Shown: positions 42,007-49,740, numbered from the stretch's first letter. The stretch: 64,000 bases of DNA from VRUE01 sp963816785 (GCA_963816785.1 CAWFLL010000004.1:62001-126000), one strand, 5' to 3'. The notes: generated by a model from the sequence alone, not told the origin. Made by a program: numbers and translations.

Positions 42007-42036
42007 GCGAAGGCTCCGCCGCGGCGGAGCCTTCGC
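42007..42036. terminator. 30-bp perfect palindrome, terminator-type
   Basis: GCGAAGGCTCCGCCG / CGGCGGAGCCTTCGC, 15+15 bp with no loop, 8 bp behind the stop of the collagen-like gene; no T run. It is an actinobacterial hairpin terminator. Confidence 0.65.
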
Positions 42037-42096
42037 AATCGCACCTGGTGGGAGCAACTCGCTCGGCGGGGAGCTGAGCCCTACGCCCCGGTAACG

Positions 42097-42120
42097 AGAA
42101 AACCCCGCCGGAGCGGGGCT
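42097..42120. terminator. terminator of the tRNA-Gly type, without a tRNA
   Basis: AAAACCCCGC-CGGA-GCGGGGCTT. It is the same hairpin as that beside the tRNA-Gly copy at 47568-47588, but here no tRNA sequence follows. It may serve the minus-strand genes at 42153. Confidence 0.6.
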
Positions 42121-42152
42121 TCCCCGCTCAGCCCTTCCCTGCGGCGCCGGCC

Positions 42153-42326
42153 TTAGTCGCGCCGTTTGAGCTTGGAGACCTGCGCATTCAGGTTGCGCAC
42201 GTCCTCATCCAGCTCGAACACGAAGTGAACCAGCTCCATCAGCACCTGGTCGACGTCGACTTTTCGCTGTTCGCGAAGTTCCTTCAAGAGCCCCTCGAGG
42301 TGTTCTCGTCTGGATTTACGATCCAT
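42153..42326 (-). CDS. 57-aa coiled-coil protein
   Basis: Starts MDRKSRREHLEGLLKELREQ and is one continuous charged helix (DVDQVLMELVHFVFELDEDVRNLNAQVSKLK), likely a dimeric coiled coil. ATG 42326 lies 8 bp inside the end of the upstream zinc-ribbon gene, suggesting coupling. Unknown function; the pair looks like a small operon in the tRNA-Gly-bounded region. Confidence 0.55.
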   Translation of the reverse strand: MDRKSRREHLEGLLKELREQRKVDVDQVLMELVHFVFELDEDVRNLNAQVSKLKRRD

Positions 42327-42645
42327 GCCGAAACCCACGGGGAGAGCCGCCGTAGAGCTGTTGCCACGCGTCCTCCTCGGTCTTCTGTGCGGAGGGGACC
42401 ATCCGCAGGCCACAGACCGGACATTGACTATTGCGCCCATGGCCGTTGCCTTCGGCGGGGCGGCGACAGCGAGGACATTCAGGCAGATCAGGCTGATCGG
42501 CGATGGCTGAAAGTCGGTTGGTGCTCTCCGGTGAAACGGGCAGAATCATTCCTTCCAATGTCTGGTCCTGCTGGTTGAGTCGATTGTTCCAGCGCTGGCG
42601 GGAATATTCATCGGGGAAAACTGCTCCAAGCCTTCGGCTTTCCAC
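42316..42645 (-). CDS. small zinc-ribbon protein
   Basis: A 109-aa protein with two CxxC knuckles: CPRCRRPAEGNGHGRNSQCPVCG (split by about 14 residues). It has a polar N-terminus (SRQRWNNRLNQQDQTLEG) and C-terminal residues rich in Gln/Gly. The arrangement is a rubredoxin-type zinc ribbon, common in nucleic-acid-binding or assembly proteins. It is followed by the coiled-coil gene (11-bp overlap). It is upstream of and divergent from the SemiSWEET ORF, which starts 104 bp away. Confidence 0.6.
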   Translation of the reverse strand: MESRRLGAVFPDEYSRQRWNNRLNQQDQTLEGMILPVSPESTNRLSAIADQPDLPECPRCRRPAEGNGHGRNSQCPVCGLRMVPSAQKTEEDAWQQLYGGSPRGFRHGS

Positions 42646-42748
42646 GGATGCTGAATGAAAGGTCCTTCCACGGCAGGAGCACTTCGAAGCCCGGCCAAGC
42701 GAAGTGAACCAAGTGAGGGCTCGGCATGGCAGGTAGCCTCGAGGTCAG

Positions 42749-43480
42749 ATGAGTGCTCTCGCCATTCTCGCGCTTTGCTTCGGTTTCGCTTGCGCGCTGG
42801 CGCCACTTGCCCAGGCGGCTCGGATCGTCGCGACGGATTCCGCTCACGACGTCTCGCTGATCTGGCTTGCTCTGTACGGGGTGGGCAGTGGCGTGTGGCT
42901 TTCCTACGGTGTCGCGATCGCGAGCGTGCCGCTGATCGCCAGCCAGGCGGCGGCGCTGGTCAGCGTCGGCCTCACGCTTGTGCTGGCGACCCGCCACCGG
43001 CGTCGCGGGCTCGGGTTGCGCGACGGCGCGGTGCCGAATCCCCGCGGCGCCGGGCCGTCATCCGTAGTCGAACGCGAGGCGATGTGCGGTTCGACCCCCT
43101 TGCCCAACGGCAGCGCTCCACCTACAGTGATGTCCAAGCTCAGGAAGGAGGATCAGATGGTCACCGTGGAGTTCAGCGTCACCTGCGAGGCACCGGAAGG
43201 GATGAGCCAGGACGAGGTGGTCAGGCTCGCGCTTGAGCCCCTCATGCGACGTGGCCTCAACCACGAGGTCGAGCCCTTGGGCACGACGATCGAGGGTGAG
43301 CTGAAAGCAGTTCTCGAGGCCGTCGAGGAGGCACACGAGCTGCTCATCGGCAAGGGAGTCGGTCGCCTGACGACCACCCTTCGCATCGAGGACAAGCGTG
43401 GCGGGACCTCGATCGACGACAAGCTCGAGGGCTTCCGGGAACCCCATATCGAGCCTGCCCGCGGCATCACGGAGGCCTAG
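42749..43480 (+). CDS. SemiSWEET/PQ-loop transporter ORF running in frame into a thiamine-binding protein
   Basis: The first 90 residues are a PQ-loop half-transporter of the SemiSWEET type: LALCFGFACALAPLAQAARI, then SAHDVSLIWLALYGVGSGVW, LSYGVAIASVPLIASQAAAL and VGLTLVLATRHRRR. These three helices would dimerise to move a sugar or thiamine-like solute. After a low-complexity linker the same frame enters a thiamine-binding protein at residue 137. The second part has its own promoter and ribosome binding site, so the read-through may come from a lost stop codon (1-nt error) rather than a real fusion. Confidence 0.6.
   Translation: MSALAILALCFGFACALAPLAQAARIVATDSAHDVSLIWLALYGVGSGVWLSYGVAIASVPLIASQAAALVSVGLTLVLATRHRRRGLGLRDGAVPNPRGAGPSSVVEREAMCGSTPLPNGSAPPTVMSKLRKEDQMVTVEFSVTCEAPEGMSQDEVVRLALEPLMRRGLNHEVEPLGTTIEGELKAVLEAVEEAHELLIGKGVGRLTTTLRIEDKRGGTSIDDKLEGFREPHIEPARGITEA
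43100..43128 (+). promoter_or_regulatory. promoter candidate for the thiamine-binding gene
   Basis: TTGCCC (43100-43105), 17-nt spacer, TACAGT (43123-43128), then AGGAAGGAGG and ATG at 43157. It is within the SemiSWEET reading frame. Confidence 0.45.
43157..43480 (+). CDS. thiamine-binding protein (MTH1187/YkoF-like)
   Basis: A 107-aa ferredoxin-like-fold protein: MVTVEFSVTCEAPEGMSQDE, then LNHEVEPLGTTIEGELKAVLEAVEEAHELL, ending in the conserved GVGRLTTTLRIEDKRG. Family members bind thiamine or related pyrimidines and often accompany transporters. AGGAAGGAGG lies 6 nt before ATG 43157. The upstream frame encodes a small transporter-like protein, so a thiamine-precursor uptake pair is plausible. 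A thiD gene is elsewhere in the window (63186). Confidence 0.85.
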   Translation: MVTVEFSVTCEAPEGMSQDEVVRLALEPLMRRGLNHEVEPLGTTIEGELKAVLEAVEEAHELLIGKGVGRLTTTLRIEDKRGGTSIDDKLEGFREPHIEPARGITEA

Positions 43481-43499
43481 CGGCTCCCGCCGGATACAT

Positions 43500-43895
43500 A
43501 TGTACCGCTGGCTCGATCACACCTCGGAGCGGGAGCTTTGGATCGAGGATGAAGACCCCAAGGCCATCCTCGGCGAAGCGGCGATCGCCCTCGGAGACCT
43601 GTTGCGTGAGCACCCGGGCGGCGAGCCGGTCACCCACCCGGTCAGCATCAGCGCGGCCGACCTTCCGACGCTGCTGGTGGAGTGGCTGCAGGAGCTGGTC
43701 TACCTGGCCGAGAACGACGGCTTCGTCCCCGAGCGGATTTCGAAGATGGACCTCTCGGGAAGCGCCGTCGAGGCCCTGGTCGCCGGCCAGCGCACGACGC
43801 CGCAGACCCTGGTCAAGGGCGTCACCTACCACCGGCTCGAGTTCGAGCAGGACGAGGAGGGCGCCTGGCACGCCCGCGTCATCCTCGACGTCTGA
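43500..43895 (+). CDS. archease (RtcB cofactor)
   Basis: A 131-aa archease that activates the RNA ligase RtcB by promoting its guanylation. It starts MYRWLDHTSERELWIEDEDP (the DHTSE/D motif corresponds to the metal-binding region). It continues through LLVEWLQELVYLAENDGFVP and ALVAGQRTTPQTLVKGVTYHRLEFE, ending VILDV with the terminal aspartate. Position 17 bp behind the thiamine-binding gene and convergent with rtcB (3 bp between stops). The pairing confirms the assignment. Confidence 0.92.
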   Translation: MYRWLDHTSERELWIEDEDPKAILGEAAIALGDLLREHPGGEPVTHPVSISAADLPTLLVEWLQELVYLAENDGFVPERISKMDLSGSAVEALVAGQRTTPQTLVKGVTYHRLEFEQDEEGAWHARVILDV

Positions 43896-43898
43896 GGC

Positions 43899-45266
43899 TC
43901 AGCCCTTGATGACGCCGAGCGGGCGCAGCTGGGCGACCGGAGCGGCGAGGCCGGCACGCTCGACGACCCGCACCACGCGCTCCACGTCCTTGTAAGCGAA
44001 GGGTGCCTCCTCGGCGAGGCCGCGCTGGGAAGGGCAGCGGACGACTATCCCCTCCGCTTCCAGCTCGCGGCGCAGCTCGGCGCCGGTGATCTTGCGCCGG
44101 GCGCCGGTGCGGCTCATCAGCCGCCCCGCCCCGTGGCAGGCGGAACCGAAGGAGCGCTCGATCGACCCCGGTAGCCCCCTCAGCACGAAGCTGCTCGTGC
44201 CCATGCTGCCGGGGATGAAGACCGGCTGGCCGACATCGCGGTAGGCCACCGGTATCTCCGTTGAGCCCGCCGGGAGGGCGCGCGTGGCGCCCTTGCGGTG
44301 GACGCAGAGCTCCCGACCCTCATACGTCTCCAGCTTGGCCACGTTGTGGGCGACGTCGTAGACCTGCCGGGTTCCGTCGGCGACGGCGGTGCCGAGGGCG
44401 TTCGCCGCCGCCTCGCGCACCCGGTGCGCGATCGCCTGGCGGTTGGCCCAGGCGAAGTTGGCCGCGCAGGTCATCGCCGCCATGTAGGCGCCGCCCTCGG
44501 GAGAGGAGAGCGGCGCGCAGGCAAGCTCGCGGTCGGGCAGCACGATCTTGTAGCGGGCGATGGCGGCGTCCATGTGCTTCACGTAGTCGGTGCAGACCTG
44601 GTGGCCAAATCCCCGCGATCCTGAGTGGATCAGCACCATTATCTGGCCCTCAGCAAAGCCGAACGCCTCAGCCGCGGCCGCGTCGATGATCCTCTCCACC
44701 CACTGCGCCTCGACGAAGTGGTTGCCGGAGCCCATCGTCCCGAGCTGGCCCGAGCCGCGCTGCTTTGCCCGCTCGGAGACCATCGCCGGGTCGGCGCCCG
44801 ACAGGACGCCACCCGACTCGGTGTGCTCCAGATCCGCCGCCGTGCCGATGCCGTGCCGTTCGACCAGCGCCCGCGCCCCCTCGACCAGGACGTGGTCGAG
44901 CCCCTCCTCGTCCAGCCGGATGCTGCCGCGCTGTCCGGCGCCGGCGGGCACGCCGCGGGAGATCTGGTGGACCAGGTCGACGCGCCGCTCGCCCAGCTCG
45001 GCCTCGCTCAGCGGCAGGGCGAGTAGCCGCACACCGCAATTGATGTCGTAGCCGACCCCGCCGGGCGAGACGACGCCGTCCGGCGGCGCGGTCGCGGCGA
45101 CGCCGCCGACCGGGAAGCCGTAGCCCTGGTGGACGTCGGGCATCGCCAGCGCCGCGCCGACGATCCCCGGCAGGGTTGCCACGTTCTGCAGCTGCTCGAG
45201 CGAGCGGTCCTCGCCGATCGCCGCCAGGATCTCCTCGTCGGCGAATACCCGCGCGGGCACGCGCAT
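43899..45266 (-). CDS. rtcB: RNA-splicing ligase RtcB
   Basis: Joins 2',3'-cyclic phosphate and 5'-OH RNA ends using GTP and Mn2+ (tRNA repair). Motifs are MPDVHQGYGFPVGGVAAT, GGVGYDINCGVRLL (the Cys ligand), GSGNHFVEAQ, IHSGSRGFGHQV and MGTSSFVLRG. The C-terminal catalytic motif is SACHGAGR with the guanylated histidine. ATG 45266 gives 455 aa, but the frame remains open upstream with a family-like sequence (LHRLDATLWEIPASARAD); the real start is probably near 45320, where no ATG, GTG or TTG exists, so a start-codon error or unusual start is suspected. It follows dodecin on the minus strand. Confidence 0.93.
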   Translation of the reverse strand: MRVPARVFADEEILAAIGEDRSLEQLQNVATLPGIVGAALAMPDVHQGYGFPVGGVAATAPPDGVVSPGGVGYDINCGVRLLALPLSEAELGERRVDLVHQISRGVPAGAGQRGSIRLDEEGLDHVLVEGARALVERHGIGTAADLEHTESGGVLSGADPAMVSERAKQRGSGQLGTMGSGNHFVEAQWVERIIDAAAAEAFGFAEGQIMVLIHSGSRGFGHQVCTDYVKHMDAAIARYKIVLPDRELACAPLSSPEGGAYMAAMTCAANFAWANRQAIAHRVREAAANALGTAVADGTRQVYDVAHNVAKLETYEGRELCVHRKGATRALPAGSTEIPVAYRDVGQPVFIPGSMGTSSFVLRGLPGSIERSFGSACHGAGRLMSRTGARRKITGAELRRELEAEGIVVRCPSQRGLAEEAPFAYKDVERVVRVVERAGLAAPVAQLRPLGVIKG

Positions 45267-45348
45267 GTCGGCCCGGGCGCTTGCCGGGATCTCCCAGAGC
45301 GTCGCGTCCAGTCGGTGCAGGCTGGGCTCAGTGACGGCAGGTGTCCTC

Positions 45349-45547
45349 TCAGTCGAGAAGGAAGCTCACCTTGAGGTCGACCCGGTAGGCGTTGACGCTG
45401 CCGTCCGCCACCAGCACCTTCTGCTCCTTGACCCAGGCGCCTTGATGTTGTGGATGGTCTCGGATGCCTTCCGATCCCCTGGCTGATCGCCTCCTCGAAG
45501 CTGCTGTCCGAAGTTGCCGTGATCTCGATGATCTTTGCGACCGCCAT
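45349..45547 (-). pseudogene. dodecin (flavin-binding), two 1-nt deletions
   Basis: Starts MAVAKIIEITATSDSSFEEAISQG, the typical dodecin first strand and helix. After two missing bases (in GGAAGG near 45464 and AAGGCG near 45438) the frames give KASETIHNI and AWVKEQKVLVADGSVNAYRVDLKVSFLLD, completing a 66-aa dodecin. Dodecins form dodecameric shells that store flavin. It lies between the eRF1-like gene and rtcB in the same direction. The gene is probably intact in reality, with the sequence in error. Confidence 0.7.
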
Positions 45548-45579
45548 GCTCGACCTCCTAGGCGTTTCTTTGAGTGATT

Positions 45580-46635
45580 TCAGTAGCGCAGGAGCGCGGC
45601 CACGTTCCCCAGTGAATCCAGCGCCTCGCTCTCGACGATGACGATCTCCGCCGACTGCGCCAGGGCGTTCTCCACCGCCTGCTCGAATCGGTCCTCGGTG
45701 GCGCCCTTGCTGACGAGCAGCGTGGCCACGCGGCGATCGTCGAGCGCGGCGAGAACCTCGTCGGGACCGGCGACCGACCTGTCCCCGGTTCCCAGCCCTT
45801 CCATGACGCGACCGATCGCCTCGTGCTCACGTCGTGCGCGGTCTTTCGCCATCACGGCACCGGTGTGCTCCAGCACCTGCTCGGCGGAGGGGCGGTCGAC
45901 GTCGACCTCGATGTGTCCGGCCAGGCGCTCGCGCAGATAGGGATGCAGCTCCGCGTCGACCAGAGGCCAGATCTCAGCCGGGCCGCCGATCGCGAGGCGA
46001 TCGATCGGGCGGCTGCGGTGCAGCGCGAAAAGGCGCTGGCAGACGTGCCCTATGTGGTCCTTCTCTTCTTTCTCGATGCCCCGCTGGTAGCGAGCCTGCG
46101 ACCAGCCGCCCTGCGAGTGCCGACGATGCACTTCGTCATCGACATCGCTCACCTCTGCTAGCGCAACCTCGGTTCCCGTGAAGATCCGTCCGTGCTTGCG
46201 GCTCACCAAGGCAACGGCCCAACGCGGGCCGGGCAGCGCCTCGGCCAGCGGCTCGAGGGCCGGCCGCTCGGAGAAGGCAGCCGCGACGGCGAAATCCGGC
46301 CTCCGTCTCAGCCAATATGCCCGCAGCTCGCCGGAGTTCTCGCAGAAGACCGCCACCGCCTGCGCAGTGTGATCCGGGGGCAGGGCCTCCAACTCCCGCC
46401 GGACTCGGCCCAGGCAGGCTTCCAACGCCTCCTCGGCCCTCTCGCCATCGATTCCACGCTGTCGCAGCTCTCGCCCCGCCTCGTTCAGTCGTGAGCCAAG
46501 CTCGGTGCGGCGAGGGTGCGCGTCCGGGGCATGCGGAGGGTCGATGGATAGATAGACGCTCAGCACGAAACGACCGGCTCCGCCCAACCGAGCAAGCCGC
46601 CGCAACTCCTCCTGGCTGATGTCGCGCAGCTCCAT
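45580..46635 (-). CDS. bacterial/archaeal eRF1-family (Rv2629-like) ribosome-associated protein
   Basis: A 351-aa protein of the family related to eukaryotic release factor eRF1. It starts MELRDISQEELRRLARLGGAGRFVLSVYL and has the family motif GGWSQARYQRGIEKEEKDH in the middle (GGQ-like loop). The C-terminal domain contains LEHTGAVMAKDRARREHEAIGRVM, then ALDDRRVATLLVSKGATEDRFEQAV. Mycobacterial Rv2629 and baeRF members are linked to stationary phase, hypoxia or ribosome rescue, but the molecular role is not settled. Neighbouring dodecin, rtcB and archease suggest an RNA-damage/translation-stress locus (inference). Confidence 0.8.
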   Translation of the reverse strand: MELRDISQEELRRLARLGGAGRFVLSVYLSIDPPHAPDAHPRRTELGSRLNEAGRELRQRGIDGERAEEALEACLGRVRRELEALPPDHTAQAVAVFCENSGELRAYWLRRRPDFAVAAAFSERPALEPLAEALPGPRWAVALVSRKHGRIFTGTEVALAEVSDVDDEVHRRHSQGGWSQARYQRGIEKEEKDHIGHVCQRLFALHRSRPIDRLAIGGPAEIWPLVDAELHPYLRERLAGHIEVDVDRPSAEQVLEHTGAVMAKDRARREHEAIGRVMEGLGTGDRSVAGPDEVLAALDDRRVATLLVSKGATEDRFEQAVENALAQSAEIVIVESEALDSLGNVAALLRY

Positions 46636-46856
46636 GAGACCAACCGATTCTCCGCCGTCTGAGCCTGCGCATCATCCGCGTAATCCCACTTCTCGGTCGT
46701 GGTTTTCCCCTGATGGCGGAGTCACCGACAACGCTCAGGCAACGCCCCCGCTGACCCGGTCCCAGTCCTAGTCAGGCGCGTCGCCAGTTCGGACTGCCGT
46801 CCGGAAAGCGGCCCGATTGGAAGAAGTAGTGGAAGCCCCCGACGGTCGTGCGCGAG
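46636..46856. other. 221-bp intergenic region
   Basis: No ORF, hairpin or repeat of note. It may hold the promoter of the eRF1-like gene. Confidence 0.35.
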
Positions 46857-47222
46857 CTAGGCGACGCCCTCGGCCATCGGGGGGCCGTATCTGTTGTCGC
46901 CGGGGTCGCTCTTCTGCAGGTAGAAGACGAGCAGCACGATAAACCCGATGATCGGGACGAACGCGATCAGGACCCACCAGCCGCTGCGGTCGGTGTCGTG
47001 CAGCCGCCGGATCGAGACTGAGAGGTTCGGCAGGATCAGCCCCAGCCAGACGACGATGGTCAGGAGCATGCTCTCATTGAAGATGATGCCGTCCATGACC
47101 TGCAAGGCGATCGCGACCAGGATCGTGAACAGGAACCACCACCAGAACGCGGGTCGTGAGGCTCGGCCATCGAACTTCACATAGTGGTCGAATCCAGACT
47201 TGACGGCCTCCGAGAAGCTCAC
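46857..47222 (-). CDS. DUF805 membrane protein
   Basis: A 121-aa DUF805 protein: MSFSEAVKSGFDHYVKFDGRASRPAFWWWFLFT, helix 2 IALQVMDGIIF, LTIVVWLGLILPNLSVSIRRLHDTDRSGWW (the family signature, R-LHDtdRSGWW) and final helix IAFVPIIGFIVLLVFYL. It has four helices. Function unknown; often next to phage or stress genes. Confidence 0.92.
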   Translation of the reverse strand: MSFSEAVKSGFDHYVKFDGRASRPAFWWWFLFTILVAIALQVMDGIIFNESMLLTIVVWLGLILPNLSVSIRRLHDTDRSGWWVLIAFVPIIGFIVLLVFYLQKSDPGDNRYGPPMAEGVA

Positions 47223-47567
47223 CCAGTGCCCTCCGGTTTCTCACTACGGTCGGCGCATGCGCCCGGCTGAGCCAGAAAATAGTGGAACGGACGGCGGAGC
47301 CACAGGGATGGCGACCAGGAACGAGAACACCAGCCCCGGCGCTTTCTCGTTCTCCTGCGACATCGCCAGGGCACTATCTCGCGGCGGGGGGAGGGTCGAA
47401 GGCACGGCATTTTGCCTGCGCATACCCCATGCAGACCCGTGCTGATCTAACAATGACCTTCCGCCTAGCCGACCTGCCCCGATGAGGGGCTTATCGGACA
47501 GAAGCGGGCAGAATCGCGCAGAACGGGTGGCGGGGACGTGACCTCTCAGCGGGCCCGTCAACGAACA

Positions 47568-47588
47568 AACCCCGCCGGAGCGGGGCTT
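47568..47588. terminator. terminator next to truncated tRNA-Gly copy
   Basis: CCCCGC-CGGA-GCGGGG, same stem-loop as at 42097, 6 bp from the tRNA fragment. Confidence 0.65.
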
Positions 47589-47594
47589 CCGCGA

Positions 47595-47627
47595 AAGCGG
47601 CTGATGGGATTCGAACCCACGACCTTC
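47595..47627 (-). repeat. 33-bp copy of the tRNA-Gly 3' end
   Basis: Identical to 49045-49077 of the intact tRNA-Gly gene (discriminator, acceptor 3' strand, T arm); the rest of the tRNA is missing. Same orientation. Confidence 0.75.
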
Positions 47628-47710
47628 CCCGGCCAAATCTGGCCTTTAGGACCTTGGAACGGATTGCCTTTGATTTGCGGGGATTCGGTTGATTCGGGCA
47701 CAGGATCGGG

Positions 47711-48910
47711 CTACCTGATCCGGAAGTTGCGCGTGACGGGCTTAGAGCGGTTCCCGGCGGCGTCGGCGGCGATGGCGACGAGCCTGTAGCGGCCCGACCG
47801 CAGCTGGCGGCTTCCTAGCCGCCCCATGAAGAGGAACTCGTTTGGCCCCGCAACGCCGGCGTGGGCGAAGCTGCCCTTGACCTTGACGTAGCGGGTGCAG
47901 CGTTTGCCTTTGCCCTTCGCCACGCAGCGTTTGCCTTTCTTGCGCCCTTTGAGCGCACGCTCAGCGGTGAACGCGACCGATGCTGCCTCCGAGAGGCGGT
48001 AGGCGACCCGTCCGCCGACGGCCGCTATCAGCGCCGGGCCCGAGTTTGCGGCGGTGAAAATGGTCGGCGAGATAGCCAAGCGATCTATCGACGGCGGCGT
48101 GCGATCTGTCGACGCCCCCGTGGTATCCGTGGGCCCCGGGTCAGTCGGCGGTGTGAAGGTGAATCGCACGGACGGCGCCGTTGTGCGGTCCGCAAGGTCC
48201 TTCGTGCCGGCCGCCGGGACGAGCGATGAGCCGCCGCCGCCGCCTCCACCCGTGGCGCATTCGAGGTACCCACTGCCACCGCCGCCGTAGAGACCGCCGC
48301 CGCCGCCGCCATAGCCTCCACCTCCGCTCCCGAGGCCCCCGGAGTCCCCGCCACCGGCGCCTGCGCCCCCCGCGGTCTGCGTTGCCGTGCCCGCTGAGCA
48401 AGGACCACCGGAGTCTGGCGCGTCGGCATCCTTCCCATAAATGTCGCCCCTGCCGCCGCCGCCGGCGGCGACGATCAGACGGGAGTCGAGCGAGCCGGCG
48501 CTCGCACGCGGGACGCTTCGGACGTCCGTGGCGCCGCCACCGCTGTAGATCGCATACCGGCCGCCGACGTTGAAGCCGCTGCCTTCGATCGTAGTGCCGC
48601 CGACCTCGACATACAGAGTCTGGCCGGGCGTCACGTCAAGCGTCCCGCTGACCGTAGCTGCGCGCCCGCCGAGTACTAGTCCGCCGTAGCTGCTGCCAGG
48701 GGAGCCGATCGCGGTGACCGCGACGCTCATGACGCCCGCCGGGACCGTAAACGTCTGCTCCGCGCCTGTGAACGAGAAATCCCGGGTCTCAGCCCCCGCC
48801 GACGCTGCCGGCGCTGCGATTGCCACGACGGCCGCGACGACACCCGCCGATCGCGTCCACCGCAAAGTCAACGCAGTTCTCGTCACTCGTACCTTCCTTG
48901 GCGAATGCAC
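47711..48910 (-). CDS. secreted glycine-rich protein with C-terminal Thermoleophilia-type domain
   Basis: A 399-aa exported protein. The N-terminal signal is TRSAGVVAAVVAIAAPAASAGAETRD. A beta-rich domain follows (FSFTGAEQTFTVPAGVMSVA). Then comes a glycine-dominated region (about 150-235: GGYGGGGGGLYGGGGSGYLE and similar) with cysteines, and a Pro/Thr/Asp linker. The compact C-terminal domain is FLFMGRLGSRQLRSGRYRLV with AIAADAAGNRSKPVTRNFR, preceded by ALKGRKKGKRCVAKGKGKRC. The design suggests a matrix or envelope structural protein. The C-terminal domain contains a basic KGKRC repeat. It is adjacent to the intact tRNA-Gly gene. Confidence 0.75.
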   Translation of the reverse strand: MHSPRKVRVTRTALTLRWTRSAGVVAAVVAIAAPAASAGAETRDFSFTGAEQTFTVPAGVMSVAVTAIGSPGSSYGGLVLGGRAATVSGTLDVTPGQTLYVEVGGTTIEGSGFNVGGRYAIYSGGGATDVRSVPRASAGSLDSRLIVAAGGGGRGDIYGKDADAPDSGGPCSAGTATQTAGGAGAGGGDSGGLGSGGGGYGGGGGGLYGGGGSGYLECATGGGGGGGSSLVPAAGTKDLADRTTAPSVRFTFTPPTDPGPTDTTGASTDRTPPSIDRLAISPTIFTAANSGPALIAAVGGRVAYRLSEAASVAFTAERALKGRKKGKRCVAKGKGKRCTRYVKVKGSFAHAGVAGPNEFLFMGRLGSRQLRSGRYRLVAIAADAAGNRSKPVTRNFRIR

Positions 48911-49045
48911 TCACCCAGCCGCACCGCCCACCACCGAGAGGATATCGATTGCTGAGGAACTGATCTTGAGGATGCAGTCGCCGAAGCTCGGATCCATCGA
49001 CACGAAGTCCGCCCATTGAAAGGCCACGCCCAGCGAAACTCTCGA

Positions 49046-49119
49046 AGCGGCTGATGGGATTCGAACCCACGACCTTCTGCATGGCAAGCAGACGCTCTAG
49101 CCAACTGAGCTACAGCCGC
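49046..49119 (-). tRNA. tRNA-Gly (anticodon GCC)
   Basis: A 74-nt cloverleaf. The acceptor is GCGGCTG/CAGCCGC with U73 (Gly identity), the anticodon stem TCTGC/GCAGA with loop TTGCCAT gives GCC, and the T arm is GTGGG-TTCGAAT-CCCAT. CCA is not encoded. Truncated copies of its 3' end lie at 47595, 40970 and 39848. Confidence 0.94.
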
Positions 49120-49215
49120 GCGGAGGGGGATTCTAGCTTGGGGCCGCAGGTCCCCCACCTCACCCCCGATGAGGGCCCCTAGCGCGCCGACTCCGCAGCG
49201 GGTAGCGTGTCTTGC

Positions 49216-49623
49216 ATGACCCAGTCTGAGCCGGTCGCGCCGGATCAGGCGCATGAGCTGCCGGATGGCAGGACCCTGGTTCGGCAAGAGCGCGGATCGC
49301 GATTTCCCGGCGCCAGCGGATCAGGAGATGCTCGACAACGGCCTTCGGTCCTTGCTGCCTGAACTTTCCTCGAGGCGGGCCGCAACGGCCCGGCGGGGAT
49401 GGTCGAGGACTTCGCCGTCTGGGCTCGGCCATCGGGCCTGGCGATCGACCGCCTGAGCGTACCGTTGCACCTCTGGCATGGCGAGGATGACCGCACCGTC
49501 CCTGCCACCCACAACCGCTGGATCGCGTCACAGGTCCCGTCTGCAGAGCTGACTGTCTGGCCCGGCGTCGGCCACCTACACTCACCTGCGCGCTGGGGCG
49601 AGGTTTACGCGGCCCTTAACTGA
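49216..49623 (+). pseudogene. alpha/beta hydrolase remnant with internal deletion
   Basis: The start MTQSEPVAPDQAHELPDGRT is a typical hydrolase N-terminus, but the catalytic middle is absent. In another frame the sequence resumes with FGKSADRDFPAPADQEMLDNGL, then LEAGRNGPAGMVEDFAVWARPSG, and ends PLHLWHGEDDRTVPATHNRW to VGHLHSPARWGEVYAALN (acid/His region). The nucleophile elbow is missing, so it cannot be a working hydrolase. Located 96 bp from tRNA-Gly; probably a casualty of recombination there. Confidence 0.7.
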
Positions 49624-49740
49624 CGGCGTGCAGCTCACCGCTGCTGCTGTCGCCGCCGCCGCACGGGTGATACCGCTCTCGAAAGCGAGGCGCTGCTTGA
49701 CCCCCCCAATGGCCCCCGCTAGCGTCGAGGCGAGGGTCTC

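Larger units (their letters stand above)
47223..47710. other. 488-bp region with a terminator and a tRNA-Gly relic
   Basis: No coding region supported. It contains the hairpin at 47568-47588, the tRNA-Gly 3' copy at 47595-47627 and remaining unassigned sequence. It could be remnants of an integrated element; no integrase is visible. Confidence 0.5.
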
